64,000 nucleotides of DNA, from assembly GCF_900112185.1 (NCBI RefSeq), contig NZ_FOKP01000003.1, forward strand, positions 62,001 to 126,000, in the 5' to 3' direction. Under the pieces are notes generated by a model, which was not told the DNA's origin, did not search any database, and saw only the letters and a list, made by a program, of their open reading frames with translations. The position numbers and the translations under genes are program-made. This DNA comes from Allobosea sp. CRIB-10 (GTDB taxonomy: Bacteria; Pseudomonadota; Alphaproteobacteria; Rhizobiales; Beijerinckiaceae). This document shows, one piece after another, positions 23,703-31,986 of the stretch; the first letter of the stretch is position 1, and each line of letters begins with the position of its first letter.

Positions 23703-24365
23703 ATGTCCCTGACCATCTATGGCTGCTATCGCTCGCGCGCGACGCGCAATGTCTGGCTTGCCAACGAGCTCGGCCTCACCTTCAAGCATGTGCCGGTGCT
23801 CCAGGTCTATCGCGTGCCTGACCCGAAGGCGGCCGATGCGCCGATGCATACGCGCAGCGCCGAGTTCCTCGAGGTCAATCCGAACGGCCATATCCCCTCG
23901 ATCGACGACGACGGCTTCGTCCTGCACGAGTCGCTGGCGATCAACCTTTATCTCGCCCGCAAGCATGGCGGACCGGTCGCGCCGAAGGACGTGCAGGAGG
24001 AAGGGCTCGCGGCGATGTGGGCACTCTGGGCCGCGACCGAATGCGAGACGCATGCGCTCAACCTGACCTACCACCTCGCCGCCTATCCGCCGGAGAAGCG
24101 CGATCCGGCCCTCGTCAGCGCGGCGCTGGCAGCACTCGCCACGCCGTTCGCCGTGCTCGACAAGACGCTGGCAGAGGGCGGCGGCTATGTCATGGGCGGG
24201 CGCTTCACTGTCGCCGACATCAACACCGCCGAGGTCATCCGCTACGCCAAGCCGGCGACGCAGCTCTTCGACGCCGCCCCGAACGTCAAGGCCTGGCTCG
24301 ACAAGCTGCATCAGCGCCCGGCCTTCAAGGCGATGTGGGCGGCGCGCGAGGCCGAGCCCGCCTGA
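23703..24365 (+). CDS. Glutathione S-transferase family protein
   Basis: A 220-residue protein with the thioredoxin-like N-terminal domain (MSLTIYGCYRSRATRNVWLA; FLEVNPNGHIPSIDDDGFVL then HESLAINLYLARK, with the glutathione-binding ES pair) and an all-helical C-terminal domain (GGRFTVADINTAEVIRYA carries the N-capping box). It would conjugate or reduce small electrophiles using glutathione in the cytosol. The substrate is unknown. It lies alone between two palindromic repeats, the second of which is followed by a T run and probably terminates it. Confidence 0.92.
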   Translation: MSLTIYGCYRSRATRNVWLANELGLTFKHVPVLQVYRVPDPKAADAPMHTRSAEFLEVNPNGHIPSIDDDGFVLHESLAINLYLARKHGGPVAPKDVQEEGLAAMWALWAATECETHALNLTYHLAAYPPEKRDPALVSAALAALATPFAVLDKTLAEGGGYVMGGRFTVADINTAEVIRYAKPATQLFDAAPNVKAWLDKLHQRPAFKAMWAAREAEPA

Positions 24366-24435
24366 GGCAGGCCTCACGGAAATCGGGTGGCCGGGCCTGC
24401 CCCGGCCGCCTACTGACGCAGGATGACCCGCGCCA

Positions 24436-24538
24436 GAGCATGTTCCGATCGCAAAAGTGGAAGCCACTTTTGCGATCGGAACATGCTCAGTTTTTTGGTG
24501 AGCGCGAATTCTCGTCGTTCGATCACTGCGATCGAACG
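24436..24538. repeat. Perfect 25-bp stem-loop followed by a T run and a second hairpin
   Basis: Positions 24436-24460 and 24464-24488 are exact reverse complements with a 3-nt loop, a 25-bp perfect stem with the core CAAAAGTGG/CCACTTTTG. It is followed by GTTTTTTGG (24490-24498), so it can also end transcription of the GST gene. A second hairpin, CGTTCGATC/GATCGAACG (24516-24524/24530-24538), follows just before the EamA gene. The core is shared with the repeat at 23605-23629. Confidence 0.85.
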
Positions 24539-24567
24539 GAAAGCGTGCTCGGAGGACAAGTCCTGCC

Positions 24568-25509
24568 ATGACACAGCCGACCTCCGCCCCTTCGCTGCGC
24601 ATGGGCCCGACCGAGTGGCTTCTGCTCGTCATCCTCTCGATCCTGTGGGGCGGCTCGTTCTTCTTCAACAAGCTCACCGTGGCGGAGTGGCCGCCCTTCG
24701 CGGTGGTGCAGGTGCGCGTCGGGCTGGCGGCGCTGTCGCTGCTCCTGGTGGTGCGGATCACCGGACAATCCATGGCGGTGGGGCGGAGTATCTGGCTCGC
24801 CTTCTTCGGCATGGGGATCCTCAACAATCTGATCCCGTTCAGCCTGTTCCTCTGGGGCCAGCAGCAGATCGCCAGCGGCCTCGCCTCGATCCTGAACGCG
24901 ACGACACCGATCTTCGCCGTTCTGGTCATGCATTGCTTCGGCAATGAGAAGGCGACGGGGCTGAAGCTCGGCGGCGTGCTGGCCGGCCTCATCGGCGTCG
25001 GCATCCTGATGGGTCCCGATGCGCTGAGCGGTCTCGGCTCAAATCTCGCGGCGCAGCTCGCCTGCGTCCTCGCGGCGGTCTCCTATGCCTTCTCCGGCCT
25101 GTTCGGCCGCCGCTTCCGCGGCCTGCCGCCGCTCGTCGCCGCCACCGGCCAGCTCAGCGCCTCGACGGTGATGATCGTTCCGATCGTCTTCTTTCTGCAT
25201 CCGCCGTGGACGCTGCCGGTGCCCTCGCAGCAGGCGATCCTCGCGGCGATCGGCCTGGCGCTGATCTCGACGGCGCTGGCCTACATCATCTTCTTCCGGA
25301 TCATGCGCACTGCGGGGCCGAGCAATGTCATGCTCGTAACCTTCCTGATCCCGGTCAGCGCCATCCTGCTCGGCTCCGGCCTGCTCGGCGAAGAGCTGCT
25401 GCCGCGCCATTTCGCCGGCATGGCGGCGATCTTCGTCGGGCTCGCCCTGATCGACGGCCGGGTCGCCGGATTGTGGAGTACGAAGCGAGCCGACGCTCCG
25501 ACGGCTTGA
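24568..25509 (+). CDS. DMT superfamily (EamA) transporter
   Basis: A 313-residue inner-membrane protein with ten predicted hydrophobic helices arranged as two EamA repeats. The first begins WLLLVILSILWGGSFFFNKL and the second lies after the central loop (LACVLAAVSYAFSGLFGRRF). Such proteins export amino acids, amines or other metabolites; the substrate is unknown. The N-terminal WGGSFFFNK and the conserved Pro in helix 4 (NNLIPFSLFLWGQQ) are typical. The gene is preceded by repeats and GGAGGACAAGTCCTGCC, and nothing downstream is co-oriented for 230 nt. Confidence 0.9.
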   Translation: MTQPTSAPSLRMGPTEWLLLVILSILWGGSFFFNKLTVAEWPPFAVVQVRVGLAALSLLLVVRITGQSMAVGRSIWLAFFGMGILNNLIPFSLFLWGQQQIASGLASILNATTPIFAVLVMHCFGNEKATGLKLGGVLAGLIGVGILMGPDALSGLGSNLAAQLACVLAAVSYAFSGLFGRRFRGLPPLVAATGQLSASTVMIVPIVFFLHPPWTLPVPSQQAILAAIGLALISTALAYIIFFRIMRTAGPSNVMLVTFLIPVSAILLGSGLLGEELLPRHFAGMAAIFVGLALIDGRVAGLWSTKRADAPTA

Positions 25510-25741
25510 CCGGGCCCGGCCCGGCGCTCACAACCTTCTGAAGAATCAATTCATTACGGCTCTGCTCTTCCGCTTGAGCGACATTCACCCTGTGGATGCC
25601 GCCCTGCGGCGACGAGCTTTGTTGCCAATAAATTATGAATTGCTCTAGGGTCGCAAAACTGGCGTGAGGCGCTAAAGGGCATAACCGAAACAACTGGCAG
25701 ATATCACAAAAAGCGATACGCCAGAGGGGAGCGCGACAACC

Positions 25742-26731
25742 ATGGATTTGCGGCAACTGCGATGTTTCATCGCGGTGGCGGAAGAGCTGCACTTCGGCCG
25801 GGCGGCCGAACGGCTCGGCCTCGCACCACCAGCCCTTTCACGCCAGATCAGCGCGCTCGAGGACGAGCTCGGCGTCAGCCTGTTGACCCGCACCACGCGG
25901 CAGGTCGCATTGACGCGTGCCGGATTGATCATGCTGGAAGAAGCCAAGGCCATCCTGGTTCGGATGGAGCGGGCTTCCCGTTCGGTACGCGAAGCCTCTC
26001 TCGCGTCCAGCAAGGTGCTGCGCGTCGGCGCGATCGACGCGGCCTCGTCGAGCTTCGTGCCGGAAGCGCTGGTCACCTTCCGCTCGCGCCATCCCGGCAT
26101 CGAGATCAAGTTCGTCGAGGCGATGACGGCGCCGCTGGTGCAGATGCTGGAGGCCGGCAAGCTCGACCTCGCTTTGCTGCGCCCGCCGCGCAAGCCGACC
26201 GACTGCGCCTTCGAGATCCTGCGCGTCGAGCGGCCGATCGTGGTGCTGAGCGAGAGCCACCCCCTCGCCGCGCGCGAGCACCTGACCATGCAGGACCTCG
26301 TCGGCGAGCCCTTCGTGGTGCCCTCGAAGCGCATCCGCCCCTTCGCCTATGACCTGGTCATGGCCTATTTCGAGAGCGTCGGCGCGGTGCCCAACGTCAC
26401 CATCGAGGCCACCGAGAAGCCGGCGATGATGTCGGCGGTGGCGGCCGGGCTCGGGATGGCGCTGGCGCCGGACTGGGTCTCGCGATTGAGCTTCCCGGGC
26501 GTCACCATGCGGCGCCTGCGCGGGGCGCTGCTCGATCCGCCGCCGCCCGGCGCCCTCGTCGGCGTCGCCTGGCGCCCGCACCAGAAGCTCGCGGCGCGAG
26601 ATGATTTCCTCGCCATCCTGCGCGAGAGCGTCACCCTGATCGACGACGGCAACGTCCTGCCGTTCAGCGTAATCGGGCGTGGCAGGAAACCTGCCCCGCG
26701 CACAGCAACCATCCGAGCCGGAGGACATTGA
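25742..26731 (+). CDS. LysR family transcriptional regulator of the adjacent TTT transporter
   Basis: A 329-residue LysR regulator. The winged helix-turn-helix is MDLRQLRCFIAVAEELHFGR and RLGLAPPALSRQISALEDEL. The effector domain begins LRVGAIDAASSSFVPEALVT and includes LVGEPFVVPSKRIRPF. Its stop overlaps the tctB start (TGATG), which is unusual because LysR genes are more often divergent from their targets. It probably controls the transporter and itself from the 232-nt region upstream, which is AT-richer than the surroundings but shows no site I can fix. The inducer is likely a carboxylate. Confidence 0.92.
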   Translation: MDLRQLRCFIAVAEELHFGRAAERLGLAPPALSRQISALEDELGVSLLTRTTRQVALTRAGLIMLEEAKAILVRMERASRSVREASLASSKVLRVGAIDAASSSFVPEALVTFRSRHPGIEIKFVEAMTAPLVQMLEAGKLDLALLRPPRKPTDCAFEILRVERPIVVLSESHPLAAREHLTMQDLVGEPFVVPSKRIRPFAYDLVMAYFESVGAVPNVTIEATEKPAMMSAVAAGLGMALAPDWVSRLSFPGVTMRRLRGALLDPPPPGALVGVAWRPHQKLAARDDFLAILRESVTLIDDGNVLPFSVIGRGRKPAPRTATIRAGGH

Positions 26732-27249
26732 TGAGTCTGAACAAGATCGAGGCCGCGCGAGGTTGGCGCGTCCGCTCGACGCAGGACCTGGCCGCCGGCC
26801 TGTTCATGATCGCGCTGGCCGGGCTGGCGCTGTTCCTGTCTCGCGACCTCGCGACCGGGACGCTGCGTCAGATCGGCCCGGGCATGCTGCCCAAGGCCTT
26901 CGCCTGGATCTGTGCCGGGCTCGGTGCGCTGCTCGCCGTCAACTCGCTGCGCTATAATGGCGAGAAGCTCTCCGGCTGGTCCTGGCGCGGGGTGCTCTTC
27001 GTCCTCGGCGCTGCGGTCGTCTTTGGGCTGACCATTCGTGGCTTCGAGATCGGCCCGCTGAAGGTGCCGCAGCTCGGCATGCTCGTTTCCGGCCCGCTCG
27101 TGGTGCTCATCTCCGGCCTCGCGGCCGAGGATGTGAGGCTCAAGGAGCTGGTGATCTTCGCCATTGCGATGACGACCGGCTGCGCCCTCCTGTTCAAATA
27201 CGCGCTGGGTCTGCCGATCCCGCTGGCGCCCTGGCTGCTGGGGATCTGA
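26731..27249 (+). CDS. tctB: Tripartite tricarboxylate transporter small membrane subunit TctB
   Basis: A 172-residue integral membrane protein with four hydrophobic segments (DLAAGLFMIALAGLALFLSR; GVLFVLGAAVVFGLTIRG; LGMLVSGPLVVLISGLAAED; LVIFAIAMTTGCALLFKYAL). The LGMLVSGPL region is characteristic of TctB. With TctA and the periplasmic TctC it forms a secondary, binding-protein-dependent carboxylate uptake system. The ATG at 26731 has GGAGGACATTG before it and is preferred to the TTG three bases earlier. Three bases separate it from tctA. Confidence 0.92.
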   Translation: MSLNKIEAARGWRVRSTQDLAAGLFMIALAGLALFLSRDLATGTLRQIGPGMLPKAFAWICAGLGALLAVNSLRYNGEKLSGWSWRGVLFVLGAAVVFGLTIRGFEIGPLKVPQLGMLVSGPLVVLISGLAAEDVRLKELVIFAIAMTTGCALLFKYALGLPIPLAPWLLGI

Positions 27250-27252
27250 GCC

Positions 27253-28755
27253 ATGACCGAGATGTTCGCGAATCTCTCGCTCGGCTTCGGCGTCGCGTTG
27301 ACGCTGAAGAATATCGCGCTCTGCTTCACCGGCTGCCTGGTCGGCACGCTGATCGGCGTGCTGCCCGGCGTCGGCCCGATCGCCACCATCGCCATGCTGC
27401 TGCCGATCACCTTCGGGCTCGATCCCGTCGGCGCGCTGATCATGCTGGCGGGCATCTATTACGGTGCCCAATATGGCGGCTCGACCACCGCGATCCTGGT
27501 CAACATCCCCGGCGAGGCGACCGCCGTCGTCACCACGCTCGACGGCCACCAAATGGCCAAGCAGGGCCGCGCCGGCGTGGCGCTCGGCACCGCTGCGATC
27601 GGCTCCTTCGTCGCCGGCTGCTTCGCGACCCTGATCATCGCCGCGCTCGGCGCGCCGCTGACCAAGCTGGCGCTGCTGTTCGGTCCGGCCGAGTACTTCT
27701 CGCTGATGGTGATGGGCCTGTGCTTTGCCGTCGTGCTGGCGCGTGGCTCGATCCTCAAGGCCTTCTGCATGATCATGCTCGGCCTCCTGCTCTCGACCGT
27801 CGGCACCGACCTCGAGACCGGCCAGGAGCGCATGACCTTCGGCTTCCCGCCGCTCTCCGACGGCATCGACTTCGCCGTGCTGGCGATGGGCGTGTTCGGC
27901 TTCGCCGAGGTGCTGCGCAATCTGGAGAACCCGGAGACGCGCGATGTCGTTCGTACCAAGATCGGCCGCCTGCTGCCGAGTTGGGAGGACATCAAGCAGT
28001 CCATAGCGCCGTGCCTGCGCGGCACCTTCATCGGCGGCACGCTCGGCATCCTGCCCGGCAACGGCGCCGTGCTCGGCCCCTTCGCCAGCTATACGATCGA
28101 GAAGAAGCTCGCCAAGGACCCCTCGCGCTTCGGCAGGGGCGCGATCGAGGGCGTGGCGGGTCCGGAATCGGCCAACAACGCCGGCGCGCAGACCGCCTTC
28201 ATCCCGCTGCTCACCCTCGGCATCCCGCCGAATGCAGTGATGGCGCTGATGGTCGGCGCGATGACGATCCACGGCATCATCCCCGGCCCGCAGGTCATGA
28301 CCAAGAACCCCGACCTGTTCTGGGGCATGATCGCGTCGATGTGGATAGGCAACCTGATGCTGCTGATCATCAACCTGCCGCTGGTCGGCGTCTGGGTGAA
28401 GCTGCTGCAGGTGCCTTACCGCCTGATGTTCCCGGCGATTCTGATCTTCTGCTCGATCGGCATCTACTCGGTGAACAACCAGCCGGTCGACGTCGCCTTC
28501 ACCGCGCTGTTCGGCCTGTTCGGCTACCTCTTGATCAAGCTCGGCTTCGAGCCGGCCCCGATGCTGCTGGGCTTCGTGCTCGGCAAGCTGATGGAGGAGA
28601 AGCTGCGTCAGGCGCTGATCATCTCGCGCGGCTCGTTCATGACCTTCATCGAGCGGCCGATCTCGGCCGGGCTGCTGCTGGTCGCCGTCGCCATCCTCGT
28701 CATCGCGCTGCTGCCGTCGATGTCGAAGAAACGCGACGAGGTCTTCACCGAATGA
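27253..28755 (+). CDS. tctA: Tripartite tricarboxylate transporter large membrane subunit TctA
   Basis: A 500-residue protein with about 11-12 membrane helices, the standard TctA size. Diagnostic stretches are GTLIGVLPGVGPIATIAMLL and YYGAQYGGSTTAILVNIPGE in the first half, and GTLGILPGNGAVLGPFASYT with AGPESANNAGAQTAFIPLLT in the second; these are inverted-topology repeats around conserved Gly and Pro. It is the ion-coupled permease of the TTT system. The substrate is defined by TctC and is unknown; citrate, tartrate, aromatic acids and other carboxylates are all known for the family. Confidence 0.95.
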   Translation: MTEMFANLSLGFGVALTLKNIALCFTGCLVGTLIGVLPGVGPIATIAMLLPITFGLDPVGALIMLAGIYYGAQYGGSTTAILVNIPGEATAVVTTLDGHQMAKQGRAGVALGTAAIGSFVAGCFATLIIAALGAPLTKLALLFGPAEYFSLMVMGLCFAVVLARGSILKAFCMIMLGLLLSTVGTDLETGQERMTFGFPPLSDGIDFAVLAMGVFGFAEVLRNLENPETRDVVRTKIGRLLPSWEDIKQSIAPCLRGTFIGGTLGILPGNGAVLGPFASYTIEKKLAKDPSRFGRGAIEGVAGPESANNAGAQTAFIPLLTLGIPPNAVMALMVGAMTIHGIIPGPQVMTKNPDLFWGMIASMWIGNLMLLIINLPLVGVWVKLLQVPYRLMFPAILIFCSIGIYSVNNQPVDVAFTALFGLFGYLLIKLGFEPAPMLLGFVLGKLMEEKLRQALIISRGSFMTFIERPISAGLLLVAVAILVIALLPSMSKKRDEVFTE

Positions 28756-28816
28756 CGGGGTTGCCTGCCGACCCCGTTTCCCCATCTTCAATGTATTGCG
28801 TCAGGGAGGATTACTC

Positions 28817-29788
28817 ATGAAGACACTCGCCCTTGGTCTCGCCGCAGCGCTCGCCTTGGCGCTGCCGGCACAGGCCCAGTCCAAATATCCTGAGCGGCCG
28901 ATCACCATGATCGTCCCCTTCGCGGCCGGCGGCCCGACCGACATCATCGCCCGCATCGTCAGCGAGAACATGTCGAAGACGCTCGGCCAGCAGATCGTGG
29001 TCGAGAACGTCGCCGGCGCCGGCGGCACCACCGGCATCACCCGCGCAGTAACGGCTGCGCCGGATGGGTACACCATCGCGATGGGGCATCTGGGTACTTT
29101 CTCGGCTGCCCCGGCCACCTATCCCGGCCTGAAATACGATCCGATCAACGGCATGCAGACGATCGGCCTCGCCGGCGGCACGCCGATCCTGATCGTCGCC
29201 AAGAAGGCCTTCGCGCCGAAGGACCTCAAGGAGTTCGTCACCTTCGTGAAGGCGAACGCCGACAAGGTGAACGAGGCCCATGCCGGCGTCGGCTCGGTGT
29301 CGTGGACGACCTGCACCCTGCTCAAGGGCCAGCTTGGCGTGCCGAAGCTGAACTCGGTCGCCTATCGCGGCACGGGCCCGGCGCTGAACGACCTCGTCTC
29401 CGGCCAGGTCGACTTCATGTGCGACCAGATCGTCAGCGTCGCCGAGCAGATCAAGGCCGGCACGATCAAGGCCTACGCCGTCGCCTCGGCGGCGCGCTCG
29501 CCGGCCCTGCCCGATGTCCCGACGACCAAGGAAGCCGGGCTGCCCGAGTACCAGATCGAGGCCTGGAATGGCATCGCCGCGCCGAAGGGCCTGCCGAAGG
29601 AGGCCGTCGACAAGCTGGTCGACGCGCTCGACAAGGCGCTGAACGACGAGACCGTCAAGAAGCGCCTGCTCGACCTCGGCACCGTGCTGCCGACCAAGGA
29701 AGAGCGCACGCCAGCCGGCTTCGCCGCGCTGATCAAGCGCGACGCCGACAAGCTCTCGCCGGTTCTGTCGGCTGCGCCGAAGCAGTGA
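28817..29788 (+). CDS. tctC: Tripartite tricarboxylate transporter substrate-binding protein (Bug/TctC)
   Basis: A 323-residue periplasmic receptor. A signal peptide (KTLALGLAAALALALPAQA-QS) is followed by the Bug-family opening YPERPITMIVPFAAGGPTD, the ligand-loop VENVAGAGGTTGITRA, and DGYTIAMGHLGTF. It captures the carboxylate for TctAB. The ATG at 28817 follows AGGGAGGATTACTC. The gene order LysR-tctB-tctA-tctC is complete and the unit ends in the terminator at 29812-29842. Confidence 0.94.
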   Translation: MKTLALGLAAALALALPAQAQSKYPERPITMIVPFAAGGPTDIIARIVSENMSKTLGQQIVVENVAGAGGTTGITRAVTAAPDGYTIAMGHLGTFSAAPATYPGLKYDPINGMQTIGLAGGTPILIVAKKAFAPKDLKEFVTFVKANADKVNEAHAGVGSVSWTTCTLLKGQLGVPKLNSVAYRGTGPALNDLVSGQVDFMCDQIVSVAEQIKAGTIKAYAVASAARSPALPDVPTTKEAGLPEYQIEAWNGIAAPKGLPKEAVDKLVDALDKALNDETVKKRLLDLGTVLPTKEERTPAGFAALIKRDADKLSPVLSAAPKQ

Positions 29789-29811
29789 GCGCCAGACGCA
29801 TGCACCCATGG

Positions 29812-29842
29812 ACGGCGGGCCTCGTGCCCGCCGTTTTCTTTT
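29812..29842 (+). terminator. Intrinsic terminator of the TTT operon
   Basis: ACGGCGGGC (29812-29820) and GCCCGCCGT (29826-29834) pair around CTCGT, and the plus strand continues TTTCTTTT. It lies 24 nt after the tctC stop and just before the ureidoglycolate-lyase-like gene. Confidence 0.88.
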
Positions 29843-29866
29843 GCGCCGCCCACTCTACGATGCAGC

Positions 29867-30412
29867 ATGCATCGCATCACCCTGCCTGTCTCCTCGCTCA
29901 CCGCCGAAGCCTTCGCTCCCTATGGCCGCGTCCTGTCTCCCTCGGGAGCGCGCGACACCGGCCGCGAGGGCTACGACATCTGGATCCAGCCCTTCGCCGC
30001 CGAGAGCCGGCCGCGGCTGCAGATCGTGCGCTATCATGCGCGCCCCTTCGTCGTCGCTCTGATCGAGCGGCATCTCCACGTCTCCGAAGCCCGCCAGCCA
30101 CTGGGCGGGCCGCCAGCGATCATCGTCGTCGCCGAAGCGTCCGAGTTGCCGCCGCGGCCGGAGACGCTACGGGCCTTCCGGCTCGATGGCGAAGGTGTGC
30201 TGTTCCATCGCGGCACCTGGCACGCAATCGATGCCTATCCCGAGCACGGCAGCCATGCCGACTTCCTGTTCATGTCGGAGGAGGCGACCGTGAATGAACT
30301 GTTCGACAATCCCGGGCGCACGCCCCAACGCACTCAGGTTCACGATTTTCGAGCTGCCGGAATCGAGCTCGTGATCGATACCAACGCCTTGTTCGAAAAG
30401 GTGAATCCCTAA
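29867..30412 (+). CDS. Ureidoglycolate lyase family protein (AllA-like)
   Basis: A 181-residue cupin-like protein of the AllA family, which splits (S)-ureidoglycolate into glyoxylate and urea at the end of allantoin breakdown. LTAEAFAPYGRVLSPSG, then VALIERHLHVSEARQPLGGP and EGVLFHRGTWHAIDAYPEHG match the family, including the Arg/His cluster around the active site. It is separated from the TTT operon by a terminator. No other purine-catabolic gene is visible, so the pathway must be completed elsewhere, or the enzyme acts on a related ureido acid. The URC cluster lies only 1.6 kb away, which may be chance. Confidence 0.82.
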   Translation: MHRITLPVSSLTAEAFAPYGRVLSPSGARDTGREGYDIWIQPFAAESRPRLQIVRYHARPFVVALIERHLHVSEARQPLGGPPAIIVVAEASELPPRPETLRAFRLDGEGVLFHRGTWHAIDAYPEHGSHADFLFMSEEATVNELFDNPGRTPQRTQVHDFRAAGIELVIDTNALFEKVNP

Positions 30413-30515
30413 CCGGTTGTCATGATCGTTCACAGCTCGTGACCGCCCTTGCGGAACCGTGCCGGAGCTTTGCCGTTCCTTTTGCCGAGGTTTCCACTCT
30501 GGAAGGAGAACGGAC

Positions 30516-30962
30516 ATGTTCAAGAAGCTTGCTCTCGTGACTGCCCTCGCCATCGTTCCGGCGGCGGCCTTCGCTCAGAATCCGGACGGCGCCCAGGGCG
30601 GCGCGGCCAGCGGTATCGTCGGCGGCGCGACCGCGGGTGCTGTCGGCGGCGCCGTGGTCGGCGGCCCGGTCGGCGCAGTCGCCGGTGCTGTCGGTGGCGC
30701 GGTGGTCGGCGGGTTCACCGGCGCAGTGATCGGCGACAACGCCCCGCGTTTCCGCACCTATGTCGTCGAGCAGCGCGTGCCGTCTTACACCTATGCCGAG
30801 CCTGTGGTGGTCGGCACCGTGCTGCCGCAGCAGGGCGTGGTCTATCGCGAGGTGCCGGCCGAGTTCGGCGAGCGCGCCAGCGGCTATCGCTACACCGTGG
30901 TGAACAACCGCGCCGTGCTGGTCGAGCCGCAGACCCGTCGCGTGGTCCAGATCATCGAGTGA
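30516..30962 (+). CDS. Exported glycine-zipper protein with DUF1236 tail
   Basis: A 148-residue protein with a signal peptide (KKLALVTALAIVPAAAFA-QN). A long Gly/Ala/Val zipper follows (about residues 28-80, repeats of GGAVVGGPVGAVAGAVGGA type), which can insert in membranes. A DUF1236-like C-terminus ends YRYTVVNNRAVLVEPQTRRV. Proteins of this type are abundant in Rhizobiales envelopes, with unknown role. The ATG at 30516 follows GGAAGGAGAACGGAC. The gene is monocistronic with its own terminator at 31024-31051. Confidence 0.85.
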   Translation: MFKKLALVTALAIVPAAAFAQNPDGAQGGAASGIVGGATAGAVGGAVVGGPVGAVAGAVGGAVVGGFTGAVIGDNAPRFRTYVVEQRVPSYTYAEPVVVGTVLPQQGVVYREVPAEFGERASGYRYTVVNNRAVLVEPQTRRVVQIIE

Positions 30963-31023
30963 TTTCGGTTGATCCGCTTGCCGCTCGCGTCATCACGGCC
31001 TGAGTGACCATCCGGATCGTCGA

Positions 31024-31051
31024 GCCCGCCCCGGCAACGGGGCGGGCTTTT
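31024..31051 (+). terminator. Intrinsic terminator after the DUF1236 gene
   Basis: GCCCGCCCC (31024-31032) and GGGGCGGGC (31039-31047) form a 9-bp stem with a 6-nt loop followed by TTTTATG. It sits between converging genes (the RES gene ends at 31058 on the other strand). Confidence 0.9.
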
Positions 31052-31057
31052 ATGATG

Positions 31058-31495
31058 TCAGTTGGACAGCGGCAGCCATAGCCGCCGGTCGAAGGCGAAG
31101 GGTTGCGTCGAGACGATACGGATCGCGGCTGCGGCGGGGTGAGCGGGATTGACCAGGTAATTGAAGCTTTGCGGCGCGATGAAGGACGGCACCTTCAGGA
31201 CCGGCTCCCCGGCACGGACGAGCCAGATATCGCCGAAAGCTGTGGGATCGTCGGGCGCAAGTTCGAGCGCAGCAGCCGACACGTCGCCCAGTTCCATCTC
31301 GATCAGCACATAATCATGCGGAAGGAGATCGGGCTCGAGATCGAGATGGACGCGGACTTCGAGGATGGCGAGCGCCGGATTCTCGGCCGTGTAGAGCATC
31401 GCCCGGCCCGGCGAATTCCAGCGCCCGCCATAAAGACGCGCTCCTTCACCAGTCAGATCGGCAAAGGGCGCGCGGCTGACGCGCCAGACTCGCAT
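31058..31495 (-). CDS. RES domain toxin (NAD+-degrading family)
   Basis: A 145-residue RES-domain protein, the toxin part of RES/Xre toxin-antitoxin pairs. Characterised RES toxins destroy NAD+ and stop growth. The family core is present: MRVWRVSRAPF, GARLYGGRWNSPGRAMLYTA (Arg and Tyr of the active site) and NPALAILEVRVHL (Glu). FDRRLWLP closes the domain. The start codon overlaps the antitoxin stop by 1 nt (TGATG), so translation is coupled. The order antitoxin-toxin is the usual one. It lies immediately downstream of the URC cluster on the same strand. Confidence 0.9.
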   Translation of the reverse strand: MRVWRVSRAPFADLTGEGARLYGGRWNSPGRAMLYTAENPALAILEVRVHLDLEPDLLPHDYVLIEMELGDVSAAALELAPDDPTAFGDIWLVRAGEPVLKVPSFIAPQSFNYLVNPAHPAAAAIRIVSTQPFAFDRRLWLPLSN

Positions 31496-31923
31496 CAGAC
31501 CGCGATGCCGTGCGCGATCCGGCCCAGCAGCACTTCGACCGCATTCGCGCCCTCGCCGGTGTCGAGCAGCGCCAGCGGCTTCTCGCCGTCGAGCGCGCTG
31601 GTCGGACGACGCAGCCAGCGGCCGGCCTTTTCCTGCGATCCGAAGGTGTCCTCAGCCTCGGCGATGACACGGGCGGCGCGCACCAGACGATCGGACTGCT
31701 CGCTGGTCAGCGTCCCGATCTTGCGGCGATGGCTCAGGGTCTTGCGCGGCAGCACGACCTCGTCGATCTCGGCCAGGGTCATCCGGCCTGTCGCAATGAC
31801 ATGCTCGACCGTCCCGACCGGGAAACCGCGACGCACGGCCGCGATCAGTTCGAGGCTGGTGTCGACGGGCGCGCCGATCACCTTGGGACCGCCGACGACC
31901 TCGATGGCGCGCAGCGCAGTCAT
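31495..31923 (-). CDS. Xre/MbcA/ParS-type antitoxin (DUF2384)
   Basis: A 142-residue antitoxin with an Xre-like N-terminal HTH region (ELIAAVRRGFPVGTVEHVI) and a C-terminal toxin-binding DUF2384 domain: KTLSHRRKIGTLTSEQSDRL, then AEDTFGSQEKAGRWLRRPTS and LLDTGEGANAVEVLLGRIAH. It neutralises the RES toxin and represses the operon. The ATG at 31923 has AGGAGGG upstream. A perfect 11-bp inverted repeat (31934-31968) begins 11 bp before the start, the likely operator. Confidence 0.9.
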   Translation of the reverse strand: MTALRAIEVVGGPKVIGAPVDTSLELIAAVRRGFPVGTVEHVIATGRMTLAEIDEVVLPRKTLSHRRKIGTLTSEQSDRLVRAARVIAEAEDTFGSQEKAGRWLRRPTSALDGEKPLALLDTGEGANAVEVLLGRIAHGIAV

Positions 31924-31933
31924 GAAACCCTCC

Positions 31934-31968
31934 TGGCGATATGCCCCCAAGATAGGCGCATATCGCCA
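31934..31968 (-). promoter_or_regulatory. Inverted repeat operator of the RES/Xre pair
   Basis: TGGCGATATGC (31934-31944) and GCATATCGCCA (31958-31968) are exact reverse complements separated by 13 nt, two half-sites about two helical turns apart centre to centre. The site lies between the upp stop and the antitoxin start and probably overlaps the toxin-antitoxin promoter. Confidence 0.82.
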
Positions 31969-31986
31969 AAATTTCAATGGAGCGCG

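Noticed and set aside
26365..28791. 808-codon minus-strand frame opposite tctB-tctA
   Set aside because: It is antisense to clear transporter genes; the composition (Arg, His, Gln, Asp) is the usual third-position artefact in GC-rich DNA.
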